Assembly: GCA_002336085.1 (NCBI GenBank)
Contig: DDEH01000083.1
Span: forward strand, 1 to 10,961
Source of the DNA: Flavobacteriales bacterium UBA1959
GTDB taxonomy: Bacteria > Bacteroidota > Bacteroidia > Flavobacteriales_D > Sanyastnellaceae
Length of the DNA stretch: 10,961 nucleotides
Direction of reading: 5' to 3'
Below, piece after piece: positions 1 to 8,400 of this stretch (its first letter is position 1; each line of letters opens with the position of its first letter). The notes beneath the pieces are model-generated. The model saw nothing but the letters and a program-made list of their open reading frames with translations, was not told the origin of the DNA and did not search any database. The position numbers were made by a program, and so were the translations under genes.

Positions 1-108
1 TCAGCAAACGAATTGAAGCGCAATGAGCGCATGGAAAACGCAGCACGATTCGCCTTTTTGATTGCCGAACAAGAAGCTCATCTAAATACAGGGTACTTTC
101 CCAATTGA
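1..108 (+). CDS. C-terminal end of an unidentified protein (5' truncated by window edge)
   Basis: Frame 1 is open from the first base and ends at TGA (106-108), giving a 35-residue tail that ends ...AHLNTGYFPN. The segment is mixed charged and hydrophobic and looks like a normal soluble-protein C-terminus, with no membrane helix and no secretion sorting domain. I do not recognise the family. Its stop lies 17 bases before the likely ATG of the next gene and overlaps a possible TTG start at 105, so the two are probably co-transcribed. The call rests only on the open frame and its close packing with the downstream genes, so it is moderate. Confidence 0.55.
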   Translation, partial: SANELKRNERMENAARFAFLIAEQEAHLNTGYFPN

Positions 109-125
109 CTCCCTACTTTTACGGC

Positions 126-878
126 ATGATGAGTACCCTTCTCCAACGCCGTGTTTTTTTCGCCCTGTTCACTCTTTTTGGTCTGGCATCATGCAATTCT
201 GAAAAAGCTCCTGAAATCGGAGTGCTTGAGAGTGCAAGCCCTGAATCCCATCAAGAAGTCTCAGTTTCAATCTCAAAATTGGAGTTGAATTCCTTTGTTG
301 GTCGAGATACACTGGAACAGATAGCTGGTAATCTGTTTGATTATTTCAAAAGTACCAATGACGCCGATTGGGATCAATTGATGCATTATTTTCCCTTGCA
401 CAAAAACTCAGATACGGCCTTTGTCAACAGCAGCAAACGCGCGTTGGATTACTGGACAGAGCGCGGTGTCAAGAACCGAACGGAAATGGCAGAAATCGTA
501 TACGCCAGCCCTGCGGTGACAGATGGAGATCAACAAGTCGTGCTAATCAATATGAAATTGAAGCATTTTGTAGAGTTCTTGCCGAATTACGATGGGCCTA
601 GCCCGTCTGGAATGAAAGGCATGGTTGAGTCAAATTATGGCAAGGGCAACGCAGCCTACTTTGAAAAGGAATTGGCCGAAGGAGACTCCCTTCCCTTCAG
701 GTATTGGGAAATATCCGGTTTGAATCGCATATGGGCCTTGTCACATGTGGACTCTTCACATTGGTGCTTTTTGCCCCCAAACTTCAACGAATCAGGTTCC
801 GCATTTATGATGAGTAGCGATGCTATGGTTGGCGGTTTGCGGCACAGGAGGCAAAATGATCCTACTGCCCAAAAGTAA
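126..878 (+). CDS. Putative lipoprotein of unknown function
   Basis: A 250-residue protein with a lipoprotein signal peptide. A basic n-region (QRR, residues 8-10) is followed by a hydrophobic stretch (about 10-20) and the lipobox L-A-S-C with the lipidated Cys at residue 23. The mature protein should be attached to a membrane facing the periplasm or the cell surface. After a flexible Ser/Glu-rich linker (about 24-50) comes a folded region of about 170 residues with several Trp and Tyr, including FDYF and DWDQLMHYFP near 71-90 and WALSHVDSSHWCFLPPNF near 203-220. The pattern loosely recalls NTF2/SnoaL-type folds, but I cannot assign a family. I prefer ATG 126 (or the adjacent ATG 129) over an in-frame TTG at 105, because the TTG adds an unusual n-region and overlaps the previous stop. 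The stop is 11 bases before the amidinohydrolase gene, so the two are probably in one operon. Function is unknown. Confidence 0.8.
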   Translation: MMSTLLQRRVFFALFTLFGLASCNSEKAPEIGVLESASPESHQEVSVSISKLELNSFVGRDTLEQIAGNLFDYFKSTNDADWDQLMHYFPLHKNSDTAFVNSSKRALDYWTERGVKNRTEMAEIVYASPAVTDGDQQVVLINMKLKHFVEFLPNYDGPSPSGMKGMVESNYGKGNAAYFEKELAEGDSLPFRYWEISGLNRIWALSHVDSSHWCFLPPNFNESGSAFMMSSDAMVGGLRHRRQNDPTAQK

Positions 879-889
879 TCGGCAGCGAA

Positions 890-1813
890 ATGGAGCCCAT
901 CGATTGGCAAATACAAAATGAGTGGTCACCGCTCAAAGCGGTCATGGTTGGAATCGGAGACGGCATGGGTGGAACGCCATCGCTCGAAGAAACTTATGAT
1001 CCGGAATCTCGGCTGCATGTACAGCAAGGCACCTATCCTACTGAATTGGCTGTCACGGAGGAGCTGAATCAATTTGCATTGAAATTACAGGCAATGGGGG
1101 TTCAAGTGCTTCGGCCTGATTCTGCAGGCATTAACCAAGTCTTTACAAGAGACATTGGAGTGGTCATTGAGAATAGCTTTATTATGACCCACTTGGTCCA
1201 AGACCGTATTGCCGAGCAAATGGGGCTGGAATCGATGCTTAACAGAAACAAAGGGCACGTTATCCATCCTCCTACCAACGTGCGAATGGAAGGAGGTGAT
1301 GTGATCCCCATGAATGACGAAATATGGGTTGGCTACGCCGGTCCTAAAGCATTTGATACATTCACTACTGCTCGCACCAATGAAGCGGCGCTCAGGTGGT
1401 TAGAGGATTATTTTCCTAACAAAAAGATCAGGGGTTTCGAGTTGAATAAATCCGATTCCGATTCCCGTCAAAATGCACTTCACCTTGACTGCTGTTGCGC
1501 TCCATTAGGACTTGGACATCTCATGGTTCACCGCGATGCGTTTGCAAGGGAAGACGAACTAGCGGTCATAACAAAGCGCTATCCCAATTCGAAGATCCTC
1601 GACATTACAGCTGAAGAAATGCAGTCAATGCACTGCAATGTGTTTAGCATTACACCCGAAACAGTTGTATCCAACCGTGCATTTCATCGAACCAATGCCA
1701 AATTGAGGGAATGGGGATACCGGGTGGTGGAAGTTGAATTATCAGAAACTTCAAAAATGGGAGGCCTACTTAGGTGTTCTACCTTGCCTTTACGCAGAAT
1801 ACAATCGCCATGA
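890..1813 (+). CDS. DDAH/arginine deiminase family amidinohydrolase
   Basis: A 307-residue, full-length member of the guanidine-modifying (amidinotransferase) superfamily, which uses a Cys-His-acidic catalytic centre on arginine-like substrates. Visible motifs, in order: FTRD at 85-88 (substrate-binding motif of arginine deiminases), MEGGD at 133-137 (acidic catalytic/binding site), HLD at 198-200 with the presumed catalytic His198, and GGLLRCSTLPLRR near the C-terminus with the presumed nucleophile Cys296. The arrangement matches the proteins annotated in flavobacteria as dimethylarginine dimethylaminohydrolase family, as I remember them. The likely reaction is hydrolysis of arginine, methylarginine or a related guanidine to citrulline (or a citrulline-like product) plus an amine; the exact substrate cannot be read from sequence. 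The enzyme is cytoplasmic, with no signal peptide. An unusual run of three Cys (201-203) directly follows HLD. The stop overlaps the start of the next gene, which encodes a second member of the same superfamily. Confidence 0.9.
   Translation: MEPIDWQIQNEWSPLKAVMVGIGDGMGGTPSLEETYDPESRLHVQQGTYPTELAVTEELNQFALKLQAMGVQVLRPDSAGINQVFTRDIGVVIENSFIMTHLVQDRIAEQMGLESMLNRNKGHVIHPPTNVRMEGGDVIPMNDEIWVGYAGPKAFDTFTTARTNEAALRWLEDYFPNKKIRGFELNKSDSDSRQNALHLDCCCAPLGLGHLMVHRDAFAREDELAVITKRYPNSKILDITAEEMQSMHCNVFSITPETVVSNRAFHRTNAKLREWGYRVVEVELSETSKMGGLLRCSTLPLRRIQSP
1810..1813 (+). promoter_or_regulatory. ATGA stop-start overlap (translational coupling)
   Basis: The TGA of the DDAH-like gene (1811-1813) overlaps the ATG of ctlX (1810-1812). 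Such overlaps usually let a terminating ribosome restart on the next gene, keeping the two products in a fixed ratio. No Shine-Dalgarno-like sequence is evident just upstream, as is common in Bacteroidota. That coupling occurs is inference from the arrangement. Confidence 0.65.
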
Positions 1814-2745
1814 ACCAGAGTGTATCGAACATTTTCATGATCAGACCACACTCCTTTCGCAAAAACGAAGAGACGGCTGAAAACAATTTGTATCAAAAAT
1901 CTCTCGATGGCATTTTGCCCGAAGAGTTGATACTACGGGCCCAAAGGGAATTTGATGGGCTCTCAGAGGCCTTGGGGCAGTCTGGCGTCAATGTTTTTGT
2001 GTTTGAAGAACAACACCCGTATGAAACACCTGACGCCTTATTCCCGAACAACTGGATATCGACCCATGATGACGGACTTGTTGGCTTATACCCCATGTAT
2101 GCTCCGAATCGGAGAGAAGAACGACGCGAAGATATATTGGTTCAGTTGGAGCACGAATGTGGATTTCACATTGAAAAAATCGTCGACTTCACTGAATTCG
2201 AATCGCATGACCGCTTCCTTGAAGGAACAGGAAGCATGGTTTTGGATAGGGTACACCGCAAAGCCTATGCCGCTGTCAGTCCGAGGACCGATGAGCAAGC
2301 TCTCCTTCATTTTTGTCAGGAAATGAATTTTGAGCCCATTGCATTTTCAGCCATGCAGACCGCCAAAGGCGGACGTCACCCGATCTACCACACCAATGTG
2401 ATGATGAGTATTGGAACCGCATTCTGCGCCATATGCCTCGATTGCATCGACGATATCGAAGAACGAGAAGCCGTGCGCGAAGAAATCGAAGGAGATGGAC
2501 TTGAAGTCATTTTGTTAAGTGAAGCTCAAGTCGAACTCTTTGCTGGCAACATGCTAGAACTCCAAGGCAAGAACGGTCCGCTCATTGCCATGAGCTCAAG
2601 CGCATTTCGCGCACTTGACACTTCGCAACGTGAACGGCTGTCTGCACATGGTGAACTTATTCATTCGGACCTTTCCACCATTGAAACATGCGGCGGCGGT
2701 AGTGCGCGATGCATGATTGCTGAAATTCATCTTCAGGAAGCCTAA
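1810..2745 (+). CDS. ctlX: Citrulline utilization hydrolase, CtlX-type (amidinotransferase superfamily)
   Basis: A 311-residue cytoplasmic protein. Family landmarks are MIRP near the N-terminus (10-13), FPNNWISTH (78-86), EGTGSMVLDR (138-147), YHTNVMM (193-199) with the presumed catalytic His194, and a C-terminal CGGGSARCM (294-302) with the presumed nucleophile Cys301. These match the group annotated as CtlX, which is thought to hydrolyse citrulline to ornithine, ammonia and CO2; the reaction is taken from the family name, not shown here. An in-frame ATG at 1774 also exists. I chose 1810 because it forms an ATGA overlap with the previous stop and because MNQSVSNIFMIRP gives the normal short leader before the MIRP motif. 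Paired with the DDAH-like enzyme, it could complete a guanidine to citrulline to ornithine route. argS follows after 26 bases. Confidence 0.88.
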   Translation: MNQSVSNIFMIRPHSFRKNEETAENNLYQKSLDGILPEELILRAQREFDGLSEALGQSGVNVFVFEEQHPYETPDALFPNNWISTHDDGLVGLYPMYAPNRREERREDILVQLEHECGFHIEKIVDFTEFESHDRFLEGTGSMVLDRVHRKAYAAVSPRTDEQALLHFCQEMNFEPIAFSAMQTAKGGRHPIYHTNVMMSIGTAFCAICLDCIDDIEEREAVREEIEGDGLEVILLSEAQVELFAGNMLELQGKNGPLIAMSSSAFRALDTSQRERLSAHGELIHSDLSTIETCGGGSARCMIAEIHLQEA

Positions 2746-2771
2746 TTAAACGCCAACTGACCAAGAACCCC

Positions 2772-4568
2772 ATGTCCACCCTCGACTCCATACTTCAAGA
2801 AGCCGTTGCCACAGCGTGCGACAAATGCTTCCAAGCCACTATTGAATCCGATTCGATTCAAATCCAACAAACCCGAAAAGAATTTGAAGGAGATCGTACG
2901 GTTGTCGTCTTTCCTTTGACGCGAGCCTCAAAATCTTCTCCGGAAGCCACTGCAAATGCCTTGGGGTCCTGGCTAAAACAACACCATAAATTGGTCTGTG
3001 ACTTTCAAGTGGTCAAAGGATTTCTCAATCTGACCATTGTTCCAGAGCATTGGACAACTGAGCTAATTCGTGCCGTTGAAACGCCTAATTATGGTTTCGG
3101 TGTACAGGGCTCATTGCCCAGGGTTATGGTAGAATACGCTTCCCCCAACACAAACAAACCATTGCACCTGGGACATTTGCGGAATATTTTTCTAGGAGAT
3201 AGTGTCGCTAAAATATTAAAAGCCATTGGGCATAATGTGGCAAAAGTCCAGATCATCAATGACCGCGGCATTCACATCTGCAAATCCATGGTGGCTTGGA
3301 AACGATTTGGAAATGGAGAGACACCCGATTCCTCGGGAATCAAAGGAGACAAACTGGTAGGGAAATACTACGTTCGCTTCGAGCAAGAGTACCAGAATGA
3401 AGTGAAAGCTCTTTTGGAGCAAGGCATGGATGAGCCTACTGCGAAGAACGAGGCGGACTTGATGAAAGAAGCAAGGCTATATTTGAATCAGTGGGAAGCG
3501 AACAACGATGACGTAGTAACACTTTGGAAGACCATGAATGGCTGGGTCTATAAAGGGTTTGCAGTTACCTACAAAGAAATGGGAGTCGACTTTGATCGCC
3601 TCTACTATGAGTCCGATACTTATCTTCTGGGCAAAGACCAAGTTGCAAAAGGCTTAGAAACAGGTGCCTTTTTCAAAAAAGATGACGGCAGTGTATGGGC
3701 AGACCTTACATCAGAGGGACTTGATGAAAAACTCGTGTTGCGAAAAGACGGCACCTCAGTCTACATGACACAAGACATCGGAACAGCGATGCAAAGATAC
3801 CAGGACTACCCTGGGCTCGATCGTCAAATCTACACCGTGGGCAACGAACAAGAGTACCACTTCAAGGTCCTTTTTAAACTGCTCAAACTGCTGGGAATCG
3901 AAGGCGCTGAACGGAACTATCACCTGAGTTACGGAATGGTGGAACTTCCCGAGGGAAAAATGAAATCAAGAGAAGGAAAGGTAGTAGATGCAGATGAAGT
4001 ATTGGCAGAAATGGCTGCTACTGCTGAACATATGGCTACCGAACTTGGGAAAGTAGCTGATCTTGACGAATCAGAAAAAGCTACTCTATTCAAACAGGTT
4101 GGCTATGGCGCGATAAAATATTTCTTACTGAAAGTTGCGCCTAAAAAATCCATGCTGTTCGATCCAAAGGCGTCCATCGATTTCATCGGGAATACCGGAC
4201 CATTTATCCAGTTCAATTTCGTTCGCGCCAAAAGCGTGTTACAAAAAAGTGAGGCAAAGCATGGTCCATTATCGGTAACGCGGTTGGAAGCTAATGCGTG
4301 GGACCAAGTCGAACTACGCATGATTCAACTCGGACTGCATTGGCCCCATGTATTGAGTCAAGCCGGAGCGGAGCATGATCCGAGCGTCATCGCTAACCAT
4401 TGCTACGAACTCACAAAATCGTACAGTCGCTGGTACCAGGATCATCCCGTGGTTCAAGAAGAAGATGATGCCATTCGCATCGCGCGAACCACCATTTGCC
4501 TATTCTTCACCCAGCAAATTGAAAGTGCCATGTCTTTGTTAGGAATCGAAATGCCACAACGCATGTGA
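2772..4568 (+). CDS. argS: Arginine--tRNA ligase (arginyl-tRNA synthetase)
   Basis: A 598-residue class I aminoacyl-tRNA synthetase that charges tRNA-Arg with arginine in the cytoplasm. Domains in order: an N-terminal additional domain that binds the tRNA D-loop (about 1-90); the Rossmann catalytic core, starting with VEYASPNTNKP and the HIGH-class motif HLGHLRN (132-138); the KMSKS-equivalent KMKSREGKVV (396-405); and a helical DALR anticodon-binding domain (about 475-598) ending GIEMPQRM. The length is normal for the family and all core motifs are intact. The start at 2772 gives a natural N-terminus (MSTLDSILQEAV). It lies 26 bases after ctlX with no visible terminator, so it is probably the last gene of the arginine-related operon. 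The stop is only 2 bases from the stop of the convergent gene on the other strand. Confidence 0.97.
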   Translation: MSTLDSILQEAVATACDKCFQATIESDSIQIQQTRKEFEGDRTVVVFPLTRASKSSPEATANALGSWLKQHHKLVCDFQVVKGFLNLTIVPEHWTTELIRAVETPNYGFGVQGSLPRVMVEYASPNTNKPLHLGHLRNIFLGDSVAKILKAIGHNVAKVQIINDRGIHICKSMVAWKRFGNGETPDSSGIKGDKLVGKYYVRFEQEYQNEVKALLEQGMDEPTAKNEADLMKEARLYLNQWEANNDDVVTLWKTMNGWVYKGFAVTYKEMGVDFDRLYYESDTYLLGKDQVAKGLETGAFFKKDDGSVWADLTSEGLDEKLVLRKDGTSVYMTQDIGTAMQRYQDYPGLDRQIYTVGNEQEYHFKVLFKLLKLLGIEGAERNYHLSYGMVELPEGKMKSREGKVVDADEVLAEMAATAEHMATELGKVADLDESEKATLFKQVGYGAIKYFLLKVAPKKSMLFDPKASIDFIGNTGPFIQFNFVRAKSVLQKSEAKHGPLSVTRLEANAWDQVELRMIQLGLHWPHVLSQAGAEHDPSVIANHCYELTKSYSRWYQDHPVVQEEDDAIRIARTTICLFFTQQIESAMSLLGIEMPQRM

Positions 4569-4570
4569 TT

Positions 4571-4957
4571 TCAAAAAAGCCTGCGCTCCAGTTTTTGCCC
4601 TTCCGTCTCCAAACTTATAAAGGCCGCTTCTAATTCAGAAGCATCGCAAGTGAACGACTGCAAACCACTATCGAGGGGTGCAGCGTTAAGAATTTTTACG
4701 GTGCCTCGTGAGGCATCGAGAATTCTAACATGGCAAGGATGGCTCCAACCTTGAGGAACATTGAAAGCAATGGTTATAACACCTCTTTCTACGTTCACTA
4801 TGAGACCATCAACGAGAGCAGACTGCGCAGCAATCACATCTTTTCGCATGGCGGATGACATTCGCTTCAGAATTATCCAAACCACAAGCACGAAAAGCAT
4901 TAAGAGCAAGGCCGAAGCCGCGTTTTCTAAAAACCTCTGAAAATTATCTGCCGTCAT
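4571..4957 (-). CDS. Small single-span membrane protein with a T9SS sorting-domain-like C-terminal half
   Basis: A 128-residue protein. Residues 13-30 form one strongly hydrophobic helix (ASALLLMLFVLVVWIIL), followed at once by basic residues (KRMSSAMRK, 31-39), which by the positive-inside rule suggests N-terminus out and C-terminus in the cytoplasm. Residues 59-128 read like the small beta-sandwich of type A sorting domains in type IX secretion cargo: ITIAFNVPQG, then HVRILDASRGTVKIL, then LDSGLQSFTCDAS, then ISLETEGQKLERRLF. True cargo carries a cleavable signal peptide and a large passenger, and neither is present here. I do not recognise a named family. It starts 2 bases after the DUF493 stop, so it is co-transcribed with that gene, and it converges on argS. 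The resemblance is by eye; the existence of the gene is much surer than its fold. Confidence 0.75.
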   Translation of the reverse strand: MTADNFQRFLENAASALLLMLFVLVVWIILKRMSSAMRKDVIAAQSALVDGLIVNVERGVITIAFNVPQGWSHPCHVRILDASRGTVKILNAAPLDSGLQSFTCDASELEAAFISLETEGQKLERRLF

Positions 4958-4959
4958 AA

Positions 4960-5238
4960 TTACAGGGAAATAATTCCTTTGATTGTTGCTGCAGACTCGT
5001 AGCAGGAAAACACATCTTCTGCCGATCCCACAGTCTCAACAATGGTGAAAGATTTGTACTTGCCGTTGCGTGATGGACGCTCACTGAATTGAGCAGAAGT
5101 TGAGAAAACTGAGCGCAATGCAGCAATTGATTGCTCATCTGCAGGTAAAATGAATTTGAATGAAAAGGAACAAGGCCATCGATGGGTATCGTCGAGTTGC
5201 TTGGTAAGTCTTTCGCGCTTCTGGTTCTCCGTTTCCAT
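4960..5238 (-). CDS. DUF493 family protein (YbeD-like)
   Basis: A small soluble protein of 92 residues. It carries the DUF493 pattern: a leader ending KQLDDTHRWP, the strand SFSFKFILPADE, a helix with SIAALRSVF, the conserved loop SRNGKYKSFTI with its central K-Y, a V-G-S-A-E-D-V segment, and the family-typical end IKGIISL. DUF493 proteins have an alpha/beta ACT-like fold; a specific role is not established, so none is claimed. An upstream in-frame ATG at 5274 would add 12 residues (MNALILHSETKA). I prefer 5238 because flavobacterial relatives begin with a short acidic leader right before K/Q-L-x-D-T-x-x-W-P, and because AAGG lies just upstream of that ATG. The stop is 2 bases before the start of the membrane-protein gene. 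Confidence 0.88.
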   Translation of the reverse strand: METENQKRERLTKQLDDTHRWPCSFSFKFILPADEQSIAALRSVFSTSAQFSERPSRNGKYKSFTIVETVGSAEDVFSCYESAATIKGIISL

Positions 5239-5406
5239 TGCCTTCGTTTCAGAGTGTAAAATTAAGGCATTCATCCAAGCACCGCGAGTTCATCGACTTG
5301 GATATGATAACGGCCAAAATCAAAAAGAAGGGACCGCATCGAAATGCAGCCCCCTCCCTAGGAATCGGTCTTGCCAGACTCGAATTCTATAAAACTATTG
5401 AGTTCC
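5239..5406. other. Intergenic gap between the giant gene and the DUF493 gene
   Basis: About 170 bases separate the giant gene's stop from the chosen DUF493 start. I find no convincing Bacteroidota promoter (TTTG...TAnnTTTG) on the minus strand and no hairpin followed by a T-run. The only structure is a 7-bp perfect inverted repeat, ATCCAAG (5273-5279) and CTTGGAT (5297-5303), with a 17-base loop. It is too weak and lacks the T-run to be called a terminator. A short + strand reading frame crosses the gap but shows no family features. Confidence 0.4.
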
Positions 5407-8400
5407 TTATTCTGGGCAGTCCACTCCGTAAAGTTGGAAGAACTCTAACAAGTCACTCACGTTGACCATTCCGTCATCGTTAATATCACCTGGGCATGAA
5501 TCTGGATAATCACATCCGCCAGGATAGTTCGCATTCGGATCGAAATCGTACCCGGCAGGATCCATGCAACCAACCGTCACACATGACCCATCATCAACAG
5601 ATGCAATTGGATTGTAATTGGCAGATGCCATATCCGTACATCCTTCGTATAAACAAGAACCATCATCAATGATTGCGGCCTCGTCGAAGTTGATCGCGTC
5701 AACATAAGTACATCCTGTTGAATAAATCGCAATTACGATTTGCTCGATAGTAGTTGAGTTGCCACATGCGTCAGTAAAGACCATGGTTCGGTTCAACTGG
5801 TAACTATAGATGCTCGATCCAGAAAAGACGTCTGTTGTCGTGTACGTATAGTCGCTGCAAGCATCAAACACTTCGGTAATGCCTTCGAAGTCGTCGATGC
5901 TCTCACTTGCTGAATCATACAACGTGATGTTCGCTTCGTAAGTCACGACAGGAGCAGTGTTGTCTTCCAATGTGATGATTTGAACTCCTGTAGCTGCGTT
6001 CCCACAACCATCTACCACAGTCCATGTGCGTGTTACAATGTTGTCCGCTAGGCATGAACCAACAGCTTCTCCGTACGAATCTTCGTATGAAATTGAGATA
6101 TCCGAACTACATACATCTGCAGCATCCTCCACATCGCCAGTAGCGCTGAGATCGGACATATCCGTTCCGCACTCTAAGGTCACATCTGATGGCGCCGTGA
6201 ATGTCGGAGCGATGAGATCATTGTAAGAGACCTCTTGAGAAGCACTTACTGAATTCCCACATGCATCTGTTGCAGTATACGTGCGGATAAAGTTCATCTC
6301 ACCTGAGCAACTAATCGTGGTCTCAACGTCAATGAATGTTACACTCACAGCAGAGCAGTTATCTGTTGCAGCTGGAGCAGCTGACATCACATCACCACAC
6401 TGCAATTCAAACGTCGCAGCAACCTCATCCATGACAGGAGCCACATCATCGGTTACCATGATAGTCTGCATTGCGCTTGAACTGTTTCCACATCCATCAG
6501 TGAACGTATACTCGCGCTGAACCTCGAAGCAACCATTGGTTCCTTCTTGTGTGCTAGAGACTTCTGTCCATCCAATGTTGACAACACTCATGCAGTTATC
6601 TGAAGACTCCAATGAACCAAACTCTGTAGTTGCATCGTACGCCTCACAAGATATGGTCTCATTTGAAATGGAACCTGACGGCGCTTCTGTGTCCACACGT
6701 GTAATCATTTGAACTGCATCCGAAGTGTTTCCACAACCATCAGTTGCCGTAAACGTTCGAGTAATCACTGCCATGCCGGTGCAGTTGGCATCACCTTCAC
6801 TATCGGTGAATGTGACCGTAGCACCCGAACAAACGTCTTCAGCAGTAGCCATATCCATCGGCATCGCGGCGCTGCAGGCCAGATCAACGTCTGCAGGAAC
6901 AGATGTGAAAATCGGTGCCACATCGTCAACCAATGTAATTACTTGATCAGCAGAAGCTGAATTGCCGCAATCGTCAGTTACTGTCCATGTTCGAATAATT
7001 ACATCGCCAGCGAAACAGTTACTGTCCCCTGCTGAATCAGCGTGAGAAACAGTCACTGAAGCACTGCAAGCATCAAAGGCGTCGGTGACGTCTCCGGTTA
7101 CGTTTAAGTCACTTGTGTTGTCCGTGCACGCCACAGCCAAATCAGCAGGAGCTGAAAATTCAGGAGCCGACGTATCGAAAACCGTAATATTCTGATCAAC
7201 CGATGCGCTGTTCATCATGTTGTCTGCAAATGTCCAAGTTCGAACAATGCTATAGGAACCTTCACAAGCTCCAGCAGTGATCACATCAGAATAAGATGCA
7301 TCCAAATTTGGATCACAGTTGTCTTCAGCAAGTGGCTGACGCATGTCTGTGTCTATATCAGCGCAAGAAGTTGTGTAGTCAATTGAAGAGATTACCGTTG
7401 GCGCAATTTCGTCATACAAGCAAATGTTGCATCCTTCGTCCTCAATTGGATAGTAACAACTTCCGTCATCTTCATAGTTTTCTTCACTGTAATTACATGC
7501 TGTTTCATCAGCACAACCACAGTTATCACTTCCGAATGAAAGGGATACATATATGGTATTGCCTGCAGATAGACCCTCCGGGAAAATCTGAACAAACAAC
7601 TCACCATGGATGGTACCTGGCGTTGTGATCTGCGCAACCAATACTCGGTTGTCATCACCAGCCAAACCGTATTCCACATCCATATTTTCAGCGTTAACAT
7701 ACCATCCGCTTCCAATTACATCATCGATGACAATGTTTCCACCGCCTTCAAACTCACTCACCCAAGATGGGAAGCCGCCATTGTCTACAGGAGGGAGTTC
7801 AATGACAGACGAAGGAGTATTGTCACCAATGGTCACATAGGAGTCAGAGGACAATAATGGGAAGAAACCGAATAGTTCTGGTGCAGAAGGCAAGTACGAA
7901 CCCTGTGGGCTTTGGTAAATCTCACTTGAAGAAGCCAAAACAATTGGATTCGCAGCATTGCCTAAGATGGCGTTCAATACGTCTGTTGAGTTAGCCGTTG
8001 AAACATACACATGGTACGTTGTAGCTCCGTCTACGACAGAGGTCATTGACTCTACTTCTACGCCATAGCCTTCATGGCTAGACGCAACATTCAAGCAACT
8101 ACAAAAATCACAGAAATCAACTGATGGGTACTCAACACCATCTTGGTAATTACAAGCGGACTCGTCGCCACATCCCTGAAGGATGTCGCAAATCAAATCG
8201 TTGTTGTTGTCGATGCAGTCTCCTGAGCAGCTAAACCCTTCTTCTGGGTATGTGCATGAGCCGTCATTGAAGTTGGGCTCTGGAATCACATTAGGATTGA
8301 AGTTACACGCTGCTTCATCATTACAACCAATGCAGAATGGAGATGTAGTACACATGCTCTCGTCCAACTCGGTTGCCGTTGGGTCATAGTTGCAGTTGCC

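Noticed and set aside
105..125. TTG start at 105 for the lipoprotein, overlapping the previous TGA
   Set aside because: A start-stop overlap is attractive, but it would give a longer, atypical signal-peptide n-region. ATG 126/129 gives a standard lipoprotein leader.
1774..1809. Upstream ATG at 1774 for ctlX
   Set aside because: It would overlap the DDAH-like gene by 40 bases across the codons around its catalytic Cys. The ATG at 1810 gives the usual N-terminus just before MIRP.
5239..5274. Upstream ATG at 5274 for the DUF493 gene
   Set aside because: It adds 12 residues not expected in the family, and relatives begin close to METENQ. It cannot be fully excluded.
5273..5303. Inverted repeat ATCCAAG / CTTGGAT as a terminator or operator
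   Set aside because: The stem is only 7 bp with a 17-base loop and no following T-run, well within chance for a gap of this size.
5304..5468. Short + strand frame (MITAKIKKKG...) crossing the intergenic gap into the giant gene's 3' end
   Set aside because: About 54 codons, antisense to the giant gene's end, with no recognisable motif. Its basic composition could arise by chance.
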